Made by a program: the position numbers and the translations under genes. A DNA stretch of 64,000 nucleotides from Mycobacterium sp. 141 (GTDB taxonomy: Bacteria; Actinomycetota; Actinomycetes; Mycobacteriales; Mycobacteriaceae), in the NCBI RefSeq assembly GCF_000382405.1, contig NZ_KB908256.1:310001-374000 (forward strand). Direction: 5' to 3'. Position 1 is the first letter of the stretch. Every line of letters starts with the position of its first letter. Shown piece by piece: positions 45,974-56,255 of the stretch. Under the pieces are notes generated by a model. That model was not told where the DNA came from. It worked only from the letters and a program-made list of their open reading frames with translations, and searched no databases.

Positions 45974-48598
45974 GTGGTGGGAGCAGATCGGTCGCGTAGG
46001 CCATCTTTGGTGTGGTTTCACGTTGATCGGCCGGAGATCGGCTCACAGATGGTTGCGCGTCCAGCAGTCGCAAAGGCTTTGGATGACACCGTTGCTGCGG
46101 TACCACTGACAGTGATAAGTGCGCCCACCGGTTTCGGTAAAACAGTCGCGGTCGCACAATGGGTTGAGAGTCGCCAGCTCAAGCGGCCAGGATCGGTCTC
46201 GTGGTTGGCATTTACTCATGCGGTCGCTGACCGATCAGACGTCCTTCAGGCGCTGCTGATAGCTGTTCAGCGGGCGGCGTATGCCCGCCACGACCAACAA
46301 CTTACGGACGCCGTGGCTGAGGTGTTTGAATCGGCATCACTATCGGCGGCGTGGACAGGTCTGGCGGGCTTGCATTCCGCCGAGCCTCTCACGATCGTCA
46401 TCGACGATTTCCAGTTCGCCCGTGGCGCGCTGGGTGATTCGGCACTCGAGTTGTTCGTCGACCACGCCATGCCCTGGTTGAAGGTCGTGGTGATCCTGAC
46501 CGAAGCTGTTCCCCCGGCCTGGGCTCGGGCACGCGTGCACGGGCAATTGGCGGTGATCGACGCCTCTCTGCTGGCTTTCGATGCCGAGGAAGTACACGAT
46601 GCGGCCACCCGGCTCGGTTGTGATCTCGATGACGATCAGGTGGCCCAGATCATGACCCGCACGGGTGGGTGGCCGAGTGCGGTCCGTTTGTCGATCGTGG
46701 GCGGCGCCGGGTCGGCACTCGTCGGCGACGATGCAGATCTGACCGACTACATCCGGTCGGCGGTGCTGGACCGACTGCCGCGCAGGCTGGCCGAATTCGT
46801 CTCCGCTGCCACTGTGGTCGACCGACTCGACGACGAGTTGGCCTGCGCATTGTCCAACTGTCCTGACGGCTCGAAATTGATCGCCGATTGCGTTGCGCAC
46901 GCGTTGTTCATCACCCGCTTCGGTGACGGTGAACAGCTGTCGTACCGGTGGCATTCGCTGTTCGCCGAACACTGTCGACGCATCGTGCGCCAGGAAGACC
47001 CCGCCCGGTGGCGACATCTCAATGCCCTCGCAGCAACCCACTTGCGTACCCGGTACCCGCTGGAGGCCATCCGCCATGCCATCGAAGCTGTCGACGGCAG
47101 CCTGGCCGTGGACATCCTCGCGGACTATTGGCTCGAGCTGTTGCTGCAGTCCCGCGCCGGTGCTCTCGACAACGCTTGTCTGGCGGTGATCCAGTCGAGC
47201 GGCGAAAGCGCCGAATTACTGGCCATCAGAGCGGCATGCCGCGATCTTGCCGGTGATGCGGTCGACGCGCATCTGTTGTTCGCCCGCTCGCAAGACCTCT
47301 GCAAGACTGAAAATAATTCCGCACGAGCACTTTTCATCAGCGATTTGGTACGGATCCTGCTTTCCGCAGATCGCTTCGACATTCTTGCCGCGGCCGCCCG
47401 GGCGGAAGCGACCCTCAGCGACCACGATGTCGTGACTCCTTCGGCGTACGCATGCTCGCTGTTCCTGTTGGGCTGGGCGCATTCTCGGCTGCGCGAGGCG
47501 CAGCACGGAGCTGACCTGCTTCGCGCCGCGGTCTACGAGTGTCGGGCGCTGGGACTGAATGAACTCGCCGAACGCGCCCGACGCTCATTGGCTTTCACCA
47601 TTGCGCAAACGGGCGACTTCACCGCAACGATGCGGGTGGTGGACGACGCAAGGAAAGACACGTCGGCTCTGCCCGAACTGTGGTTGTGGCACGACGGCGA
47701 CGGTGCCGATGAACTTGCGCGCGGCTGGGTCAGGTTCTGGCAGGGTGAACCAGCGTCGGCGCTGGCCGACTTCCAGGCCGTGAGTACCGCCGCCGGAACG
47801 GGATATCCGGATGTCGCCAAACTGATGTTCGCCTACGCGGCGGCGACGCTGAACGACGCATCCTCACTGGGGCTGGCCGAGACGATGTTGGAACGGATAC
47901 CCGATGTCGACAGCCACGGAGTGCCATGGACCGATTTCAAACTTGGCGGGCAGGCCCGATTGGCCGAGATCCGTGGCGAACCGGCCCTGGCCCTGGAACT
48001 GGCCGCCCAGATCACCGCCGGTCCGCACCTGCCCACCGTCACGGTGATCACCGCTGGCCTGTGCCGACGGCTCGGCGACGTCGACATGGCGCGCCGCTTC
48101 GGTGAGGTGGGCCGTGCCGTGGTCACCCAGCCCTACAGTCAGGCCTACGCGTTGTTGGTGCTGGCGTTGCTCGAGTGGGCCGACGGTGACAAGCCGGCCG
48201 CCCACCGCCTCCTGGAGCAGGCGCTGTCCCTGTGCGCCCCGCAGCGCGTGCTACTGCCCTTCCTGGACAACGCCGACGTGCAGTGCCGGGAGTTGCTGGC
48301 CGCCCACCTGGGGTTGACGGCCCATCACGCATTCCTTGCACAGTGCCGGGCAGTGACCGAGCGGGTAGCGGCTCGGCATGTTTCGAGCGCCGAACGGCTC
48401 ACCCCTCGCGAAATCGAGGTGCTGGCGTGTCTGCGCACGCCGATGACGTTTGCCGAAATCGCCGAGCAGCTCGGCATTTCGGTCAACACCTTCAAGACCC
48501 ATCAGCGCGCGATCTACCGCAAACTCGGCGCCGCCAACCGCCGCGACGCAATCCGGTTGGCGAATCTTCCTGCGCCGGAACGCGACACCGACGGCTGA
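45974..48598 (+). CDS. MalT/LuxR-type large ATP-binding transcriptional regulator
   Basis: This 874-residue regulator has Walker A VISAPTGFGKTVAVAQW near residues 47-63, a NACHT/STAND-like ATPase of the MalT type, a long TPR-like middle and a C-terminal LuxR helix-turn-helix (LTPREIEVLACLRTPMTFAEIAEQLGIS, then FKTHQRAIYRKLGA). It probably binds an inducer and ATP before activating target promoters. GTG 45974 is the longest start; later GTG codons a few residues on are possible. The nearest potential targets are the two DUF1254 genes, which converge with it, and the ABC operon. Confidence 0.87.
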   Translation: MVGADRSRRPSLVWFHVDRPEIGSQMVARPAVAKALDDTVAAVPLTVISAPTGFGKTVAVAQWVESRQLKRPGSVSWLAFTHAVADRSDVLQALLIAVQRAAYARHDQQLTDAVAEVFESASLSAAWTGLAGLHSAEPLTIVIDDFQFARGALGDSALELFVDHAMPWLKVVVILTEAVPPAWARARVHGQLAVIDASLLAFDAEEVHDAATRLGCDLDDDQVAQIMTRTGGWPSAVRLSIVGGAGSALVGDDADLTDYIRSAVLDRLPRRLAEFVSAATVVDRLDDELACALSNCPDGSKLIADCVAHALFITRFGDGEQLSYRWHSLFAEHCRRIVRQEDPARWRHLNALAATHLRTRYPLEAIRHAIEAVDGSLAVDILADYWLELLLQSRAGALDNACLAVIQSSGESAELLAIRAACRDLAGDAVDAHLLFARSQDLCKTENNSARALFISDLVRILLSADRFDILAAAARAEATLSDHDVVTPSAYACSLFLLGWAHSRLREAQHGADLLRAAVYECRALGLNELAERARRSLAFTIAQTGDFTATMRVVDDARKDTSALPELWLWHDGDGADELARGWVRFWQGEPASALADFQAVSTAAGTGYPDVAKLMFAYAAATLNDASSLGLAETMLERIPDVDSHGVPWTDFKLGGQARLAEIRGEPALALELAAQITAGPHLPTVTVITAGLCRRLGDVDMARRFGEVGRAVVTQPYSQAYALLVLALLEWADGDKPAAHRLLEQALSLCAPQRVLLPFLDNADVQCRELLAAHLGLTAHHAFLAQCRAVTERVAARHVSSAERLTPREIEVLACLRTPMTFAEIAEQLGISVNTFKTHQRAIYRKLGAANRRDAIRLANLPAPERDTDG

Positions 48599-48608
48599 GT
48601 GGCTTTAC

Positions 48609-49937
48609 TTACGCAATCCTGATCTCGGGCGGCTGCCAGGTGCCGTCGAGAACGGATTCGTCGGGCCAGTATGCGCGAATGTAGAGGGAGAACGGGGCCA
48701 CCGGCGCCGGCAACCAGTTCGATTCATGCTCTGCGCCAGGCGAATTGACACCCACGTAGATGGTCAACGAACCGTCGGGATTTCGGCTCAAGTTTTTGTT
48801 CTTGGTTCCCAGCGAGTAGCGCTTGAGATCGTTGGGGTGAAAGAAGTGGTGTTCGTTGTAGAGCGTCACCGACCAGAATCCGCGGACCGGAGGTTCCTGG
48901 CCGGCCGCAAATGTGACCCGATAGGAGCGGGCACCCTCCAGCGGCGCTCCGGCCGAATCGTTGTCGGTATAGAAATACTGCGTTTCGGTGGGGCGGTTTT
49001 CGAAAATGTTCGACTTGGCTGTACCGGTCCGATTGAAATAGTCGTAGCCCCACTGCGCACTGTTAATGGATCGGTTCCACCCGTTACCCGCCGGACGACC
49101 GTTGTGCACCCACCGCAGGAATGGGGTGATGACCGAGTTCTCGGTAGCCACCGCGGTGTCGAGCACGACTTTTTTGGTGTCGACGTTACGTTCGGCGGTG
49201 TCGAGTAGCACGCGGAACTGCCCGTACAGCGCCTCTTCGCCCGGGAGCGGGCCGACGGTGTCGAGAACCTCGCCGAACTGATCGATGAACCTTTCCGGCA
49301 CCACCCATTTCGTTTCGCCTTGGCCTTCGGCGACCGGGCCTTCCAGCGTCGGCAACTTCGCCCATTCGGCGGTCTTGACCGTGCCGTCGAATTCGCGCAG
49401 CGGGTAGATGTTGACTCCATTGATCACCGGCTGAATTGCCGTGCGATCGGCGGCCGTGTCATCCATGAAAATGCGTGGGACCGCGTTGGCCAGAGCTGTC
49501 GGAGAGGTGATGACGGCCTCCACCCCGGCGGGCTTCTCGCCGCGCCAATTGGGGCCGACGATCAGATAGAATCCCGGCTTGGTGCCGTAGGGTTTGCCCA
49601 GCTCACCGAATTGGTCGGTGCGATTGTCGTAGAGCGCATATATCCAGAACCGATCCCCGAAGTCGGGTACCTGCGCGATCACCGGTTCCTCATCGAGGGA
49701 GAAGTTGGCCAGCCCGTACACCACATCCTGGTTGGGGCACGCGACAAAGGTCTGGCCGGGATCGACGTAATCCGACAGCATCGCCAGACGACCACGCGGT
49801 GCCACCGGCAGCACGCCATTGAGCAGGGCCTGTTTGGGTGCCTGGGTCATCGCGGCGCGGCGGTTGATCATGTTGATCATCGGCCAACCCCACGTGTAAG
49901 CCATCGACGCGATGGTCTGGGCATATCCGGGTTGCAT
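48609..49937 (-). CDS. DUF1254/DUF1214 family protein (no signal peptide)
   Basis: This 442-residue protein has an N-terminal DUF1254-type region ([38 protein letters not shown]) and a C-terminal DUF1214 domain ([42 protein letters not shown]). ATG 49937 is preferred; TTG 49949 is possible. The frame is open for a further 68 residues but these overlap the end of the upstream paralogue. Unlike that neighbour it lacks a clear signal peptide from this start. The enzymatic role of the family is unknown. Confidence 0.85.
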   Translation of the reverse strand: MQPGYAQTIASMAYTWGWPMINMINRRAAMTQAPKQALLNGVLPVAPRGRLAMLSDYVDPGQTFVACPNQDVVYGLANFSLDEEPVIAQVPDFGDRFWIYALYDNRTDQFGELGKPYGTKPGFYLIVGPNWRGEKPAGVEAVITSPTALANAVPRIFMDDTAADRTAIQPVINGVNIYPLREFDGTVKTAEWAKLPTLEGPVAEGQGETKWVVPERFIDQFGEVLDTVGPLPGEEALYGQFRVLLDTAERNVDTKKVVLDTAVATENSVITPFLRWVHNGRPAGNGWNRSINSAQWGYDYFNRTGTAKSNIFENRPTETQYFYTDNDSAGAPLEGARSYRVTFAAGQEPPVRGFWSVTLYNEHHFFHPNDLKRYSLGTKNKNLSRNPDGSLTIYVGVNSPGAEHESNWLPAPVAPFSLYIRAYWPDESVLDGTWQPPEIRIA

Positions 49938-49992
49938 GTTGAGCGGCAAGATGACTCTTTCGGTGGTTTGGCGGGCGCAGTGGTCGGCTCGA

Positions 49993-51408
49993 TCAGGGGA
50001 CTCTGACCACGGCCGGAGGTTTCCAGGTGCCGTCCAGGATGGCCTTTTCCGGGCCGTAGGTGCGAAGGACCACCCAGAACGGACCATCCGGCGCCGGAAG
50101 CCAGTTGGCACTACGCTCGCCGCCCGGATCGTCCTTGGCAAAGGTGATCGTCAGAGAGCCGTCGGGATTCTCGCGCAGCCCCGGAGTTCGATTCCCAATT
50201 GAATAGCGGTCGATGGAGTTGTTCACCAGGAAGCGACTCGGGAGGCTGTACATCGTCATCGACCAGAAGTACTTGGCCGGAGGCCGCTGACCGGCGGAGA
50301 ATGTCAGCGTATAGCTGGCGTCGCTGCCGTCGAGTGGCTTGCCCTTATCGTCGGAGACCAGACTGAAGTACATCGCTTGTTCGGCGACGTTGCCGAAAAT
50401 TCCTGCGTAGACCCCCAGCGCGCGGTTCAGGTAGTCGGTGCCCAACTGGGCCCGCGTACCGAACACGCCCACTGCGTTCTTCATGACTTCGCTGGCATGC
50501 TTGAGCGCGGCTTGACCGTCGGTGATGCCCTCGGTCAGCGCCGTGCGAACTTCGGGTGCCAGACTCCACGGATCCCAGGGCTGATCGGTTCCGAGCCCCA
50601 GCTTCGCGAGGGCGTCATACATGGGCTGGTCCACGGGATTGCGCGTGACGAACTGAAGCATGAACGCGACGTAGTCCCAGAATTCGAGTTTTTGCTCTGC
50701 TCCCTCTTTCCAGCTGGGCCAGTCGATCTGGGGCGCAGCGGGTGGTGCGCTGGTACCGAGGTAGGCGCTGAGCGGCTCGAGCCGGTATTCGTGCTGGATC
50801 TCTTCGACCCGGGGCATTCCACCCTGGGCAGCCAGGAACTGGGTACGGGTCAGCGTGCCCAGGATGTCGCTCTCACCTTTGACCACGCGGTCCAGTCCGG
50901 CCGGCAGGTCGCCGGTCCAGCCGGGGCCGGCCAGCAGCACCGAGACCCCACCGTTCCCGTCGAGCACCGAGCCAGGGTTGTCCAGGACATAGCCCCACAG
51001 ATCGTCCCACTGGGAGGTGTAGTACCGGTCCGCCTCGATGAGGGGCATGGTCAGCACCCAGGGCTCGGCCCGCAGGTCTACCCAGGCATAGGAGTACGGA
51101 GTGTCGTTGTTGGGCGTGACGATGTCGGCGTCTTGCGGTGTGGCCAACCCCAGATTCAGCCACTTGCCGAATTCCGCGCCACCGGCAATCGCCTGGCGGT
51201 ACATCGTGCGGTAATTCATCACCAGCGGATAGCTGAAAATGTATGCGTCGCGGGCCATTTCACGCAGTGAAGCCTCGTCAGCACGCGAACCGGAATTGCG
51301 ACTCGAATGGGACCCGCCGGAGTTGCACGCCGTCAGCGTCAGCACTCCCACCACAGAGGCGAACCGCCACACACGTCGACGCCACACTTTGATCGGCAAG
51401 TTCCGCAC
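49993..51408 (-). CDS. DUF1254/DUF1214 family lipoprotein
   Basis: This 471-residue protein has a lipoprotein signal ending LTAC (Cys28). DUF1254 ([42 protein letters not shown]) and DUF1214 ([39 protein letters not shown]) domains follow. It is exported and probably membrane-anchored. It is upstream of and closely related in architecture to the DUF1254 gene 55 nt downstream, so the pair looks like a tandem duplication. Function is unknown. Confidence 0.88.
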   Translation of the reverse strand: MRNLPIKVWRRRVWRFASVVGVLTLTACNSGGSHSSRNSGSRADEASLREMARDAYIFSYPLVMNYRTMYRQAIAGGAEFGKWLNLGLATPQDADIVTPNNDTPYSYAWVDLRAEPWVLTMPLIEADRYYTSQWDDLWGYVLDNPGSVLDGNGGVSVLLAGPGWTGDLPAGLDRVVKGESDILGTLTRTQFLAAQGGMPRVEEIQHEYRLEPLSAYLGTSAPPAAPQIDWPSWKEGAEQKLEFWDYVAFMLQFVTRNPVDQPMYDALAKLGLGTDQPWDPWSLAPEVRTALTEGITDGQAALKHASEVMKNAVGVFGTRAQLGTDYLNRALGVYAGIFGNVAEQAMYFSLVSDDKGKPLDGSDASYTLTFSAGQRPPAKYFWSMTMYSLPSRFLVNNSIDRYSIGNRTPGLRENPDGSLTITFAKDDPGGERSANWLPAPDGPFWVVLRTYGPEKAILDGTWKPPAVVRVP

Positions 51409-51618
51409 CTTCGCATTCGAAAAGGGTCATTGGCCGCCGCCGACAAGCAGTCGCGCTCTGCGGTGGACCGACCATAGCGAATGCCAGGTGGCCAGGGACA
51501 TCGCCCGATTCGGGCGAGCTCGCCACAGTTAGGAGCGCACCACAGTCGAACGACACCGCCGAAGGTTGGATCGGCGGGTGTACTGATTCGTGTCCCTTGA
51601 TCGGTATGTGCTGTCAGA

Positions 51619-52845
51619 TCACCTCAAACTGTCCAGCCTGGTGTTCAACATTTGCGCAAGGCGCTCTGTTTGCCGGTCGTCAAAACCTATCTCGCCACAT
51701 CTATCCGGCCATGCAGTTGCCACGTCGATCATGGTGTCGATCATGTTTTTCGTAGCCCGTTCGCGTATTCCAAGTCGTTCGCCCGCCTCGATGAAGTTAG
51801 TGCGCGTGAGGAGGTTCGCTCGTCCGTACAGGTTGAGTGCCATAGGGTCGTTCCACCCGGCGTACGGCTGCGTGCAGAGCAGGTCGTAGGCGGGGGTGGG
51901 CTGCCACAATCCATCTGGGTTATAGATCGACATGTTCTTTCCGTGCAGGTCCCCGTTCCCGATCAGCCAGCTGAATACAACAACTTTCAGCAGTTCGGCG
52001 AGCGCTATCACTCGCGACCCGCCTCCGCGTCCGCAGGCCTCGGCGAGTTTTGTCAAAGCGGTTTCCGTCTTGATGCGGTACTTCGACGCCGGATACAGGC
52101 CGGCCACCTGGCACGCATCTTCTTGCGGAATCCGTTTTGGCCCAACCCGATCAAATCGATTTACCAATAGGGCGCTGCGCCCCTGCCCATCGTGTAGCAA
52201 CGTTGTCTGAGCGGCTCGCAGTCCGCATGCTGATGCCATCCGCATGAAGAAGTGCTCGTTTTCGACGAGGAGCGGGAAGCCGGCAGGGTTCAGCTTGAGT
52301 ATTGCGGGGCCTGCACGGGTTTGAGTCGGAGTCGACATCCTGCCAGCACTGACTTTGGGTTGGACCCCCGCCAAACCGACAGGGTCGGCCTCGACAGAAC
52401 CCGTCAGCTTCGCAAAGACTGCGTGAAAGTCGTTGTCTCGCTCGGGTTCGAATAATGGCAGCGGCAGGAGGGGAGCTGCGCCGGCGGGGAACACTCGAAT
52501 GTTGCCGACAGTGTCGGCGCCGATCGCGAGCAGCAATGTCAGATGGTCATCTGCCGAGGTCTTTGTTGATGAGGTGACGACGCCGAGTCGAATACCCTCT
52601 GGCAAGAGTCCGGCGAAAAAGGGCGGAACAACCCCTCCCGCGGTGATTACCGGATACTCGCCAGACCGCAGTAATGACCAGGAAACCGATCGATCTCGTA
52701 CACGGCCTTCGCCAGGTTCTTCGGCCACATAATCGAAGCTGACGGTATCTCCACGTTCGCGGGTCAGGTGGGCGGCGAGTACCTCGTCGATGTATACGTC
52801 GGCTCTGGTGACCTCGCGAAGGTCGAGGTCAATTCGGTCCGTCAT
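51619..52845 (-). CDS. hipA: HipA-family toxin kinase
   Basis: This 408-residue serine/threonine kinase-like toxin belongs to the HipA family, which inactivates glutamyl-tRNA synthetase in the founding E. coli case. The N-terminal couple_hipA-like region is followed by LAGVQPKVSAGRM, the catalytic SWLIGNGDLHGKNMS (family WLI.N.D.H.KN) and the metal-binding AYDLLCT. All key residues appear intact. ATG 52845 overlaps the hipB stop (ATGA), the usual antitoxin-then-toxin order. Confidence 0.9.
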   Translation of the reverse strand: MTDRIDLDLREVTRADVYIDEVLAAHLTRERGDTVSFDYVAEEPGEGRVRDRSVSWSLLRSGEYPVITAGGVVPPFFAGLLPEGIRLGVVTSSTKTSADDHLTLLLAIGADTVGNIRVFPAGAAPLLPLPLFEPERDNDFHAVFAKLTGSVEADPVGLAGVQPKVSAGRMSTPTQTRAGPAILKLNPAGFPLLVENEHFFMRMASACGLRAAQTTLLHDGQGRSALLVNRFDRVGPKRIPQEDACQVAGLYPASKYRIKTETALTKLAEACGRGGGSRVIALAELLKVVVFSWLIGNGDLHGKNMSIYNPDGLWQPTPAYDLLCTQPYAGWNDPMALNLYGRANLLTRTNFIEAGERLGIRERATKNMIDTMIDVATAWPDRCGEIGFDDRQTERLAQMLNTRLDSLR

Positions 52846-53093
52846 TCCGGCGCCGAACCCACATCGAGGCGCAGGCCAAGGATGTTGGCGATCTCGAGGA
52901 CCGAACCGATCTTGGTTGCACCGGTCCCCGCTTCTAAGGTTTGGACGCTGTAGCGCGACACCCCGGCCAGGTCAGCCAGCGTCTCCTGGGTGAGCTGCAG
53001 TGCCAATCTTCGCTCGATGAAGGCTTGGCTTATGCCTGCTAATTCAGGCATTAAGCCCTCGCGTTGCGGATTTGTGCGCCTTGGGCGTGCCAT
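52842..53093 (-). CDS. hipB: HipB-like XRE-family antitoxin
   Basis: This 83-residue helix-turn-helix protein (RLALQLTQETLADLAGVSRYSVQTLEAG) acts as the antitoxin and autorepressor for HipA. ATG 53093 has a near-perfect AAGGAGGG site upstream. It overlaps hipA by 4 nt. At least two TTATGC-GCATAA palindromes lie in its promoter and a third similar one covers its own codons near the start, all likely binding sites for HipB dimers. Confidence 0.9.
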   Translation of the reverse strand: MARPRRTNPQREGLMPELAGISQAFIERRLALQLTQETLADLAGVSRYSVQTLEAGTGATKIGSVLEIANILGLRLDVGSAPE

Positions 53094-53185
53094 GACCCTC
53101 CTTATGCCTGATAAATCATGCATAAGACAGAATGGCCCTTCAGCGGGGTGGCGTCAAGCTGTTATGCCTGATTTTTCATGCATAA
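53030..53185. promoter_or_regulatory. HipB operator array (three inverted repeats)
   Basis: Sites at 53102-53125 and 53162-53185 have identical outer halves TTATGC...GCATAA with 12-nt centres. They are 60 bp apart (nearly six helical turns), suiting cooperative binding. A third, less perfect site TTATGCCTG...CAGGCATTAA lies at 53030-53054 inside the hipB coding start. The array fits autoregulation of hipBA. Confidence 0.75.
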
Positions 53186-53217
53186 GGGCTGCTCCTCACT
53201 CAAACTTCAGGGATCAC

Positions 53218-53481
53218 CTACGTGTTCCGGTGGGAGGGTCGGCCCGCCCGTAGACCCACGCAAAGGTCAAATGTCGGGGTGCGGGGCCTATCGGCGTAGC
53301 TGCATTCGTTCGACGCTCGGATGAAGGGGTATCCGATGACCGAGTGGTGCAGCCGGCCGCTGGAGTCGGTGTATCCGGTGGTGTTCATCGACGCGATCCC
53401 TAGACCCCACCGGCCGCGCCCGCACTGAACGCGTTCGCAATCATCTTCAACGGCCGGATCAGGTTGGTCGATGTCGGTCAC
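53218..53481 (-). CDS. Uncertain small ORF coupled to the aldolase gene
   Basis: An 87-residue frame starts with GTG 53481, overlapping the aldolase stop (GTGA). It is Cys/Arg-containing with no recognised domain and no membrane segment. The same DNA read in another frame gives [16 protein letters not shown] followed shortly by a stop, which looks equally protein-like, so this could be the remnant of another gene. I keep it only because of the perfect overlap and its place at the end of the operon. Confidence 0.3.
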   Translation of the reverse strand: MTDIDQPDPAVEDDCERVQCGRGRWGLGIASMNTTGYTDSSGRLHHSVIGYPFIRASNECSYADRPRTPTFDLCVGLRAGRPSHRNT

Positions 53482-54497
53482 GATGGCGCCTGGGCCTGGG
53501 TGAGGTCGAGGGCGATGTCGACGAGCATGTCTTCCTGCCCGCCGACCATGCCGCGGCGTCCGGCCTCTTCGAGCAAGGTGCGGGCGTCGACGTCATAGCG
53601 GGCGGCGGTGGTCTCGGCGTGGCGCAGGAAACTGGAGTACACACCGGCGTAGCCGAGGGTCAGCGTTTCGCGGTCGACGCGCACGGGTCGATCCTGCAGC
53701 GGGCGCACCAGGTCGTCCGCAGCGTCCTCGAGTGCGTGCAGGTTGCAGCCATGACGCCAGCCGAGTTTGGTGGCCGCGGCGATGAAAACCTCCAGCGGCG
53801 CGTTGCCGGCACCGGCGCCCATTCCGGTCAGCGAGGCGTCGACGCGAGTGGCGCCGTGTTCGACCGCGATGATCGAGTTGGCCACCCCCAGCGTCAGGTT
53901 GTGGTGGGCGTGGATGCCGACTTCGGTTGCCGGATCGAGGGTTTGGCGTAGGGCGTCGACGCGTTTGGCGATATCGTTCATGGTCATCGCGCCGCCGGAG
54001 TCGACCACGTAAACGCAGGTGGCGCCGTAGCCTTCCATCAGCTGGGCCTGCTCGGACAGCGACATCGGGTCAGTCATGTGGCTCATCATGAGAAAGCCCA
54101 CGGTGTCCATGCCGAGTTCACGTGCGGCGGCGATGTGTTGGGCGGAGATGTCGGCTTCGGTGCAGTGGGTGGCTACGCGCACGACCGTGGCGCCTGCGCG
54201 GTGGGCGTCCTTGAGGTTGTGCACGCTGCCGATGCCGGGTAGCAGCAGGGTGGCGACCTTGGCGTGGGTCACGGCTGCGGCGACGGCTTCGATCCATTCC
54301 AGGTCGGTATGGGCGCCGAAGCCGTAGCTGCAGCTCGACCCGGCCAGGCCGTCGCCGTGGGCGACTTCGATGGAGTCGACACCGGCGTCGTCAAGAGCGG
54401 CGGCGATGGCCACGGCCTGGGCGACGCTGTACTGGTGGCGGATGGCATGCATGCCGTCGCGCAGGGTGACGTCGCTGACGTAGAGGTCGTGGGTCAT
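53478..54497 (-). CDS. mhpE: 4-Hydroxy-2-oxovalerate aldolase
   Basis: This class II pyruvate aldolase cleaves 4-hydroxy-2-oxo acids to pyruvate and an aldehyde, the last carbon-cleavage step of meta-cleavage pathways (MhpE/DmpG/HsaF family). The 339-residue protein has VTLRDGMHA at the N-terminus (catalytic Asp and metal ligand), EVAHGDG, and metal-binding [11 protein letters not shown]. It is 1 nt downstream of the acetaldehyde dehydrogenase gene. The two normally form a complex that channels the aldehyde. Confidence 0.93.
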   Translation of the reverse strand: MTHDLYVSDVTLRDGMHAIRHQYSVAQAVAIAAALDDAGVDSIEVAHGDGLAGSSCSYGFGAHTDLEWIEAVAAAVTHAKVATLLLPGIGSVHNLKDAHRAGATVVRVATHCTEADISAQHIAAARELGMDTVGFLMMSHMTDPMSLSEQAQLMEGYGATCVYVVDSGGAMTMNDIAKRVDALRQTLDPATEVGIHAHHNLTLGVANSIIAVEHGATRVDASLTGMGAGAGNAPLEVFIAAATKLGWRHGCNLHALEDAADDLVRPLQDRPVRVDRETLTLGYAGVYSSFLRHAETTAARYDVDARTLLEEAGRRGMVGGQEDMLVDIALDLTQAQAPS

Positions 54498-54498
54498 C

Positions 54499-55464
54499 TC
54501 ATAGTCCTGTTGTGGCCGTGCTGGCGTGGGTGGCGATGCGTTCCGCGGTGGCCTTGGCCGCCGAGGTCATGATGTCGAGGTTTCCGGCGTAGGCGGGCAG
54601 GTAGTCCGCGGCGCCGGTGACTTCGAGCATCGCGGTGACGCGAGTGCCACTGAACTTGCCGGTTTCGGGGATGTGGAGCGGATTCTCGGCGGTGAACGTC
54701 TCGAATTGCACGCGTTGTTTGAGCCGGTAGCCGGGCACGTAGACGTTGACCTTGGCGACCATCTCGGTGACGGCGGATTCGATGGCGTCGTGGTCGGTGT
54801 CTCCGTCGACCAGGCAGTAGACGGTGTTACGCATCAGCATGGGCGGGTCGGCCGGGTTGAGGATCATCACGGCCTTGCCGCGTTGGGCGCCGCCGACGAA
54901 CTGTATTGCCGCTGATGTCGTTTCGATGAAATCGTCGATGTTCGCACGGGTACCGGGTCCGGCGGACTTGGAGCTGATGGAGGAGACGATCTCGGCGTAG
55001 GACACAGCGCCTACTTCCGAGCCCACCGCGGAGCCTACCGCCGAGACGATGGGGACGGTGGCTTGTCCGCCGCAGGTCACCATGTTGAGGTTGGGGGCGT
55101 CGAGGTGGTCGTCGAGGTTGACCACCGGCACGCAGTAGGGGCCGATCGCTGCGGGGGTGAGGTCGAGCATCCGTACGCCGGCGGGTTCCAGGTGCTGCCA
55201 GTTGGCGCGGTGCGCTCCGGCTGACGTCGCGTCGAAGACGAGCTTGATGTCCTGGAAGTGGGGCATGTCCAGCAGTCCGTCGACGCCGTTGGCGGTGGTG
55301 GGTACCCCCAGGCTTTCGGCGCGGGCCAGGCCGTCGGAGTGCGGGTCGATGCCGACCATTGCCGCGGCGCGCAGCGGTCCGTTGCTGCGCAGGATCTTGA
55401 TCATCAGGTCGGTGCCGATGTTGCCCGAGCCGATGATGGCCACGGGCCAATCATGTTCTGCCAT
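54499..55464 (-). CDS. mhpF: Acylating acetaldehyde dehydrogenase
   Basis: This enzyme converts acetaldehyde (or propanal) to the acyl-CoA with NAD+ and CoA, taking the aldehyde directly from the aldolase. The 321-residue MhpF/DmpF/HsaG-family protein has the NAD-binding [15 protein letters not shown] and catalytic Cys in [28 protein letters not shown] and [15 protein letters not shown] are family segments. It lies in the order hydratase, dehydrogenase, aldolase with gaps of 1-2 nt. Confidence 0.94.
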   Translation of the reverse strand: MAEHDWPVAIIGSGNIGTDLMIKILRSNGPLRAAAMVGIDPHSDGLARAESLGVPTTANGVDGLLDMPHFQDIKLVFDATSAGAHRANWQHLEPAGVRMLDLTPAAIGPYCVPVVNLDDHLDAPNLNMVTCGGQATVPIVSAVGSAVGSEVGAVSYAEIVSSISSKSAGPGTRANIDDFIETTSAAIQFVGGAQRGKAVMILNPADPPMLMRNTVYCLVDGDTDHDAIESAVTEMVAKVNVYVPGYRLKQRVQFETFTAENPLHIPETGKFSGTRVTAMLEVTGAADYLPAYAGNLDIMTSAAKATAERIATHASTATTGL

Positions 55465-55466
55465 GG

Positions 55467-56255
55467 TTAGTTTCCTCGTGTGGTGAAGGCCAGCGACACG
55501 GCACCCAGGCCGCTGATGGTGGCGGCGGCGACATCACCGGCATGGACGAACGCCGCGGTGGTGTAGGAGCCGGACATGACGAACTGTCCGGCGTGCAGTT
55601 CGGTTCGGTGCTCGGACAGGGCGTTGGCCAGCCAGGCGACGGCGGCTGCCGGGTCGCCCATCACCCCAGCGCCGGTGCCGGAGTCGATGTGCACGTCGTT
55701 GAGATACAGCGCTGCGGTGGTCCGGGGCAGCGCGAGGGCGTCGCTATAGGGCAGCCAGTCGCCGAGGATCACGGCACCGGAACTGGCGTTGTCGGCCACG
55801 GTGTCGGGCAAGGTGATTTTCCAGTCGGCGATGCGGCTGTCGACGATCTCCAGTGCTACGGCGACGGCCTCGGTGGCGTCGCGGACGTCGGCGGCGGTGA
55901 CGCCAGGCCCACGCAGACCCGACCGCAGCAGGAATGCGACCTCGGGTTCGACTCGGGGAGCACAGAACTGGCTGATGTCCACGGCGTCGCCCTGGATCAC
56001 CATGTCGTCGAGGATGTAGCCGTAGTCGGGCTCGTCCACACCGAGTAACTGCTGCATGGGCGTCGAGGTGAGCCCGATCTTGCGGCCCACCAGCGTGGCC
56101 CCGGCCGCTTGTCGGCGACGCTGGTTGATCTGCTGCACGGCGTACGCCTGGCCCACCGTCAGTCCTGGATGGCTGGCGGTCACCGGGGCGATGGGTGTGC
56201 GGTCGCGGTGCGCGGCCCACAGGTCGGCGGCGGCGTCGGTGATTACGTCGTTCAC
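55467..56255 (-). CDS. mhpD: 2-Oxopent-4-enoate hydratase (MhpD-like)
   Basis: This enzyme hydrates 2-hydroxypenta-2,4-dienoate-type products of ring-fission hydrolysis to 4-hydroxy-2-oxovalerate. The 262-residue protein has family motifs [37 protein letters not shown] and [15 protein letters not shown]. It starts at GTG overlapping the TetR gene stop. With the dehydrogenase and aldolase it completes the lower meta pathway to pyruvate and acyl-CoA. Confidence 0.92.
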   Translation of the reverse strand: MNDVITDAAADLWAAHRDRTPIAPVTASHPGLTVGQAYAVQQINQRRRQAAGATLVGRKIGLTSTPMQQLLGVDEPDYGYILDDMVIQGDAVDISQFCAPRVEPEVAFLLRSGLRGPGVTAADVRDATEAVAVALEIVDSRIADWKITLPDTVADNASSGAVILGDWLPYSDALALPRTTAALYLNDVHIDSGTGAGVMGDPAAAVAWLANALSEHRTELHAGQFVMSGSYTTAAFVHAGDVAAATISGLGAVSLAFTTRGN

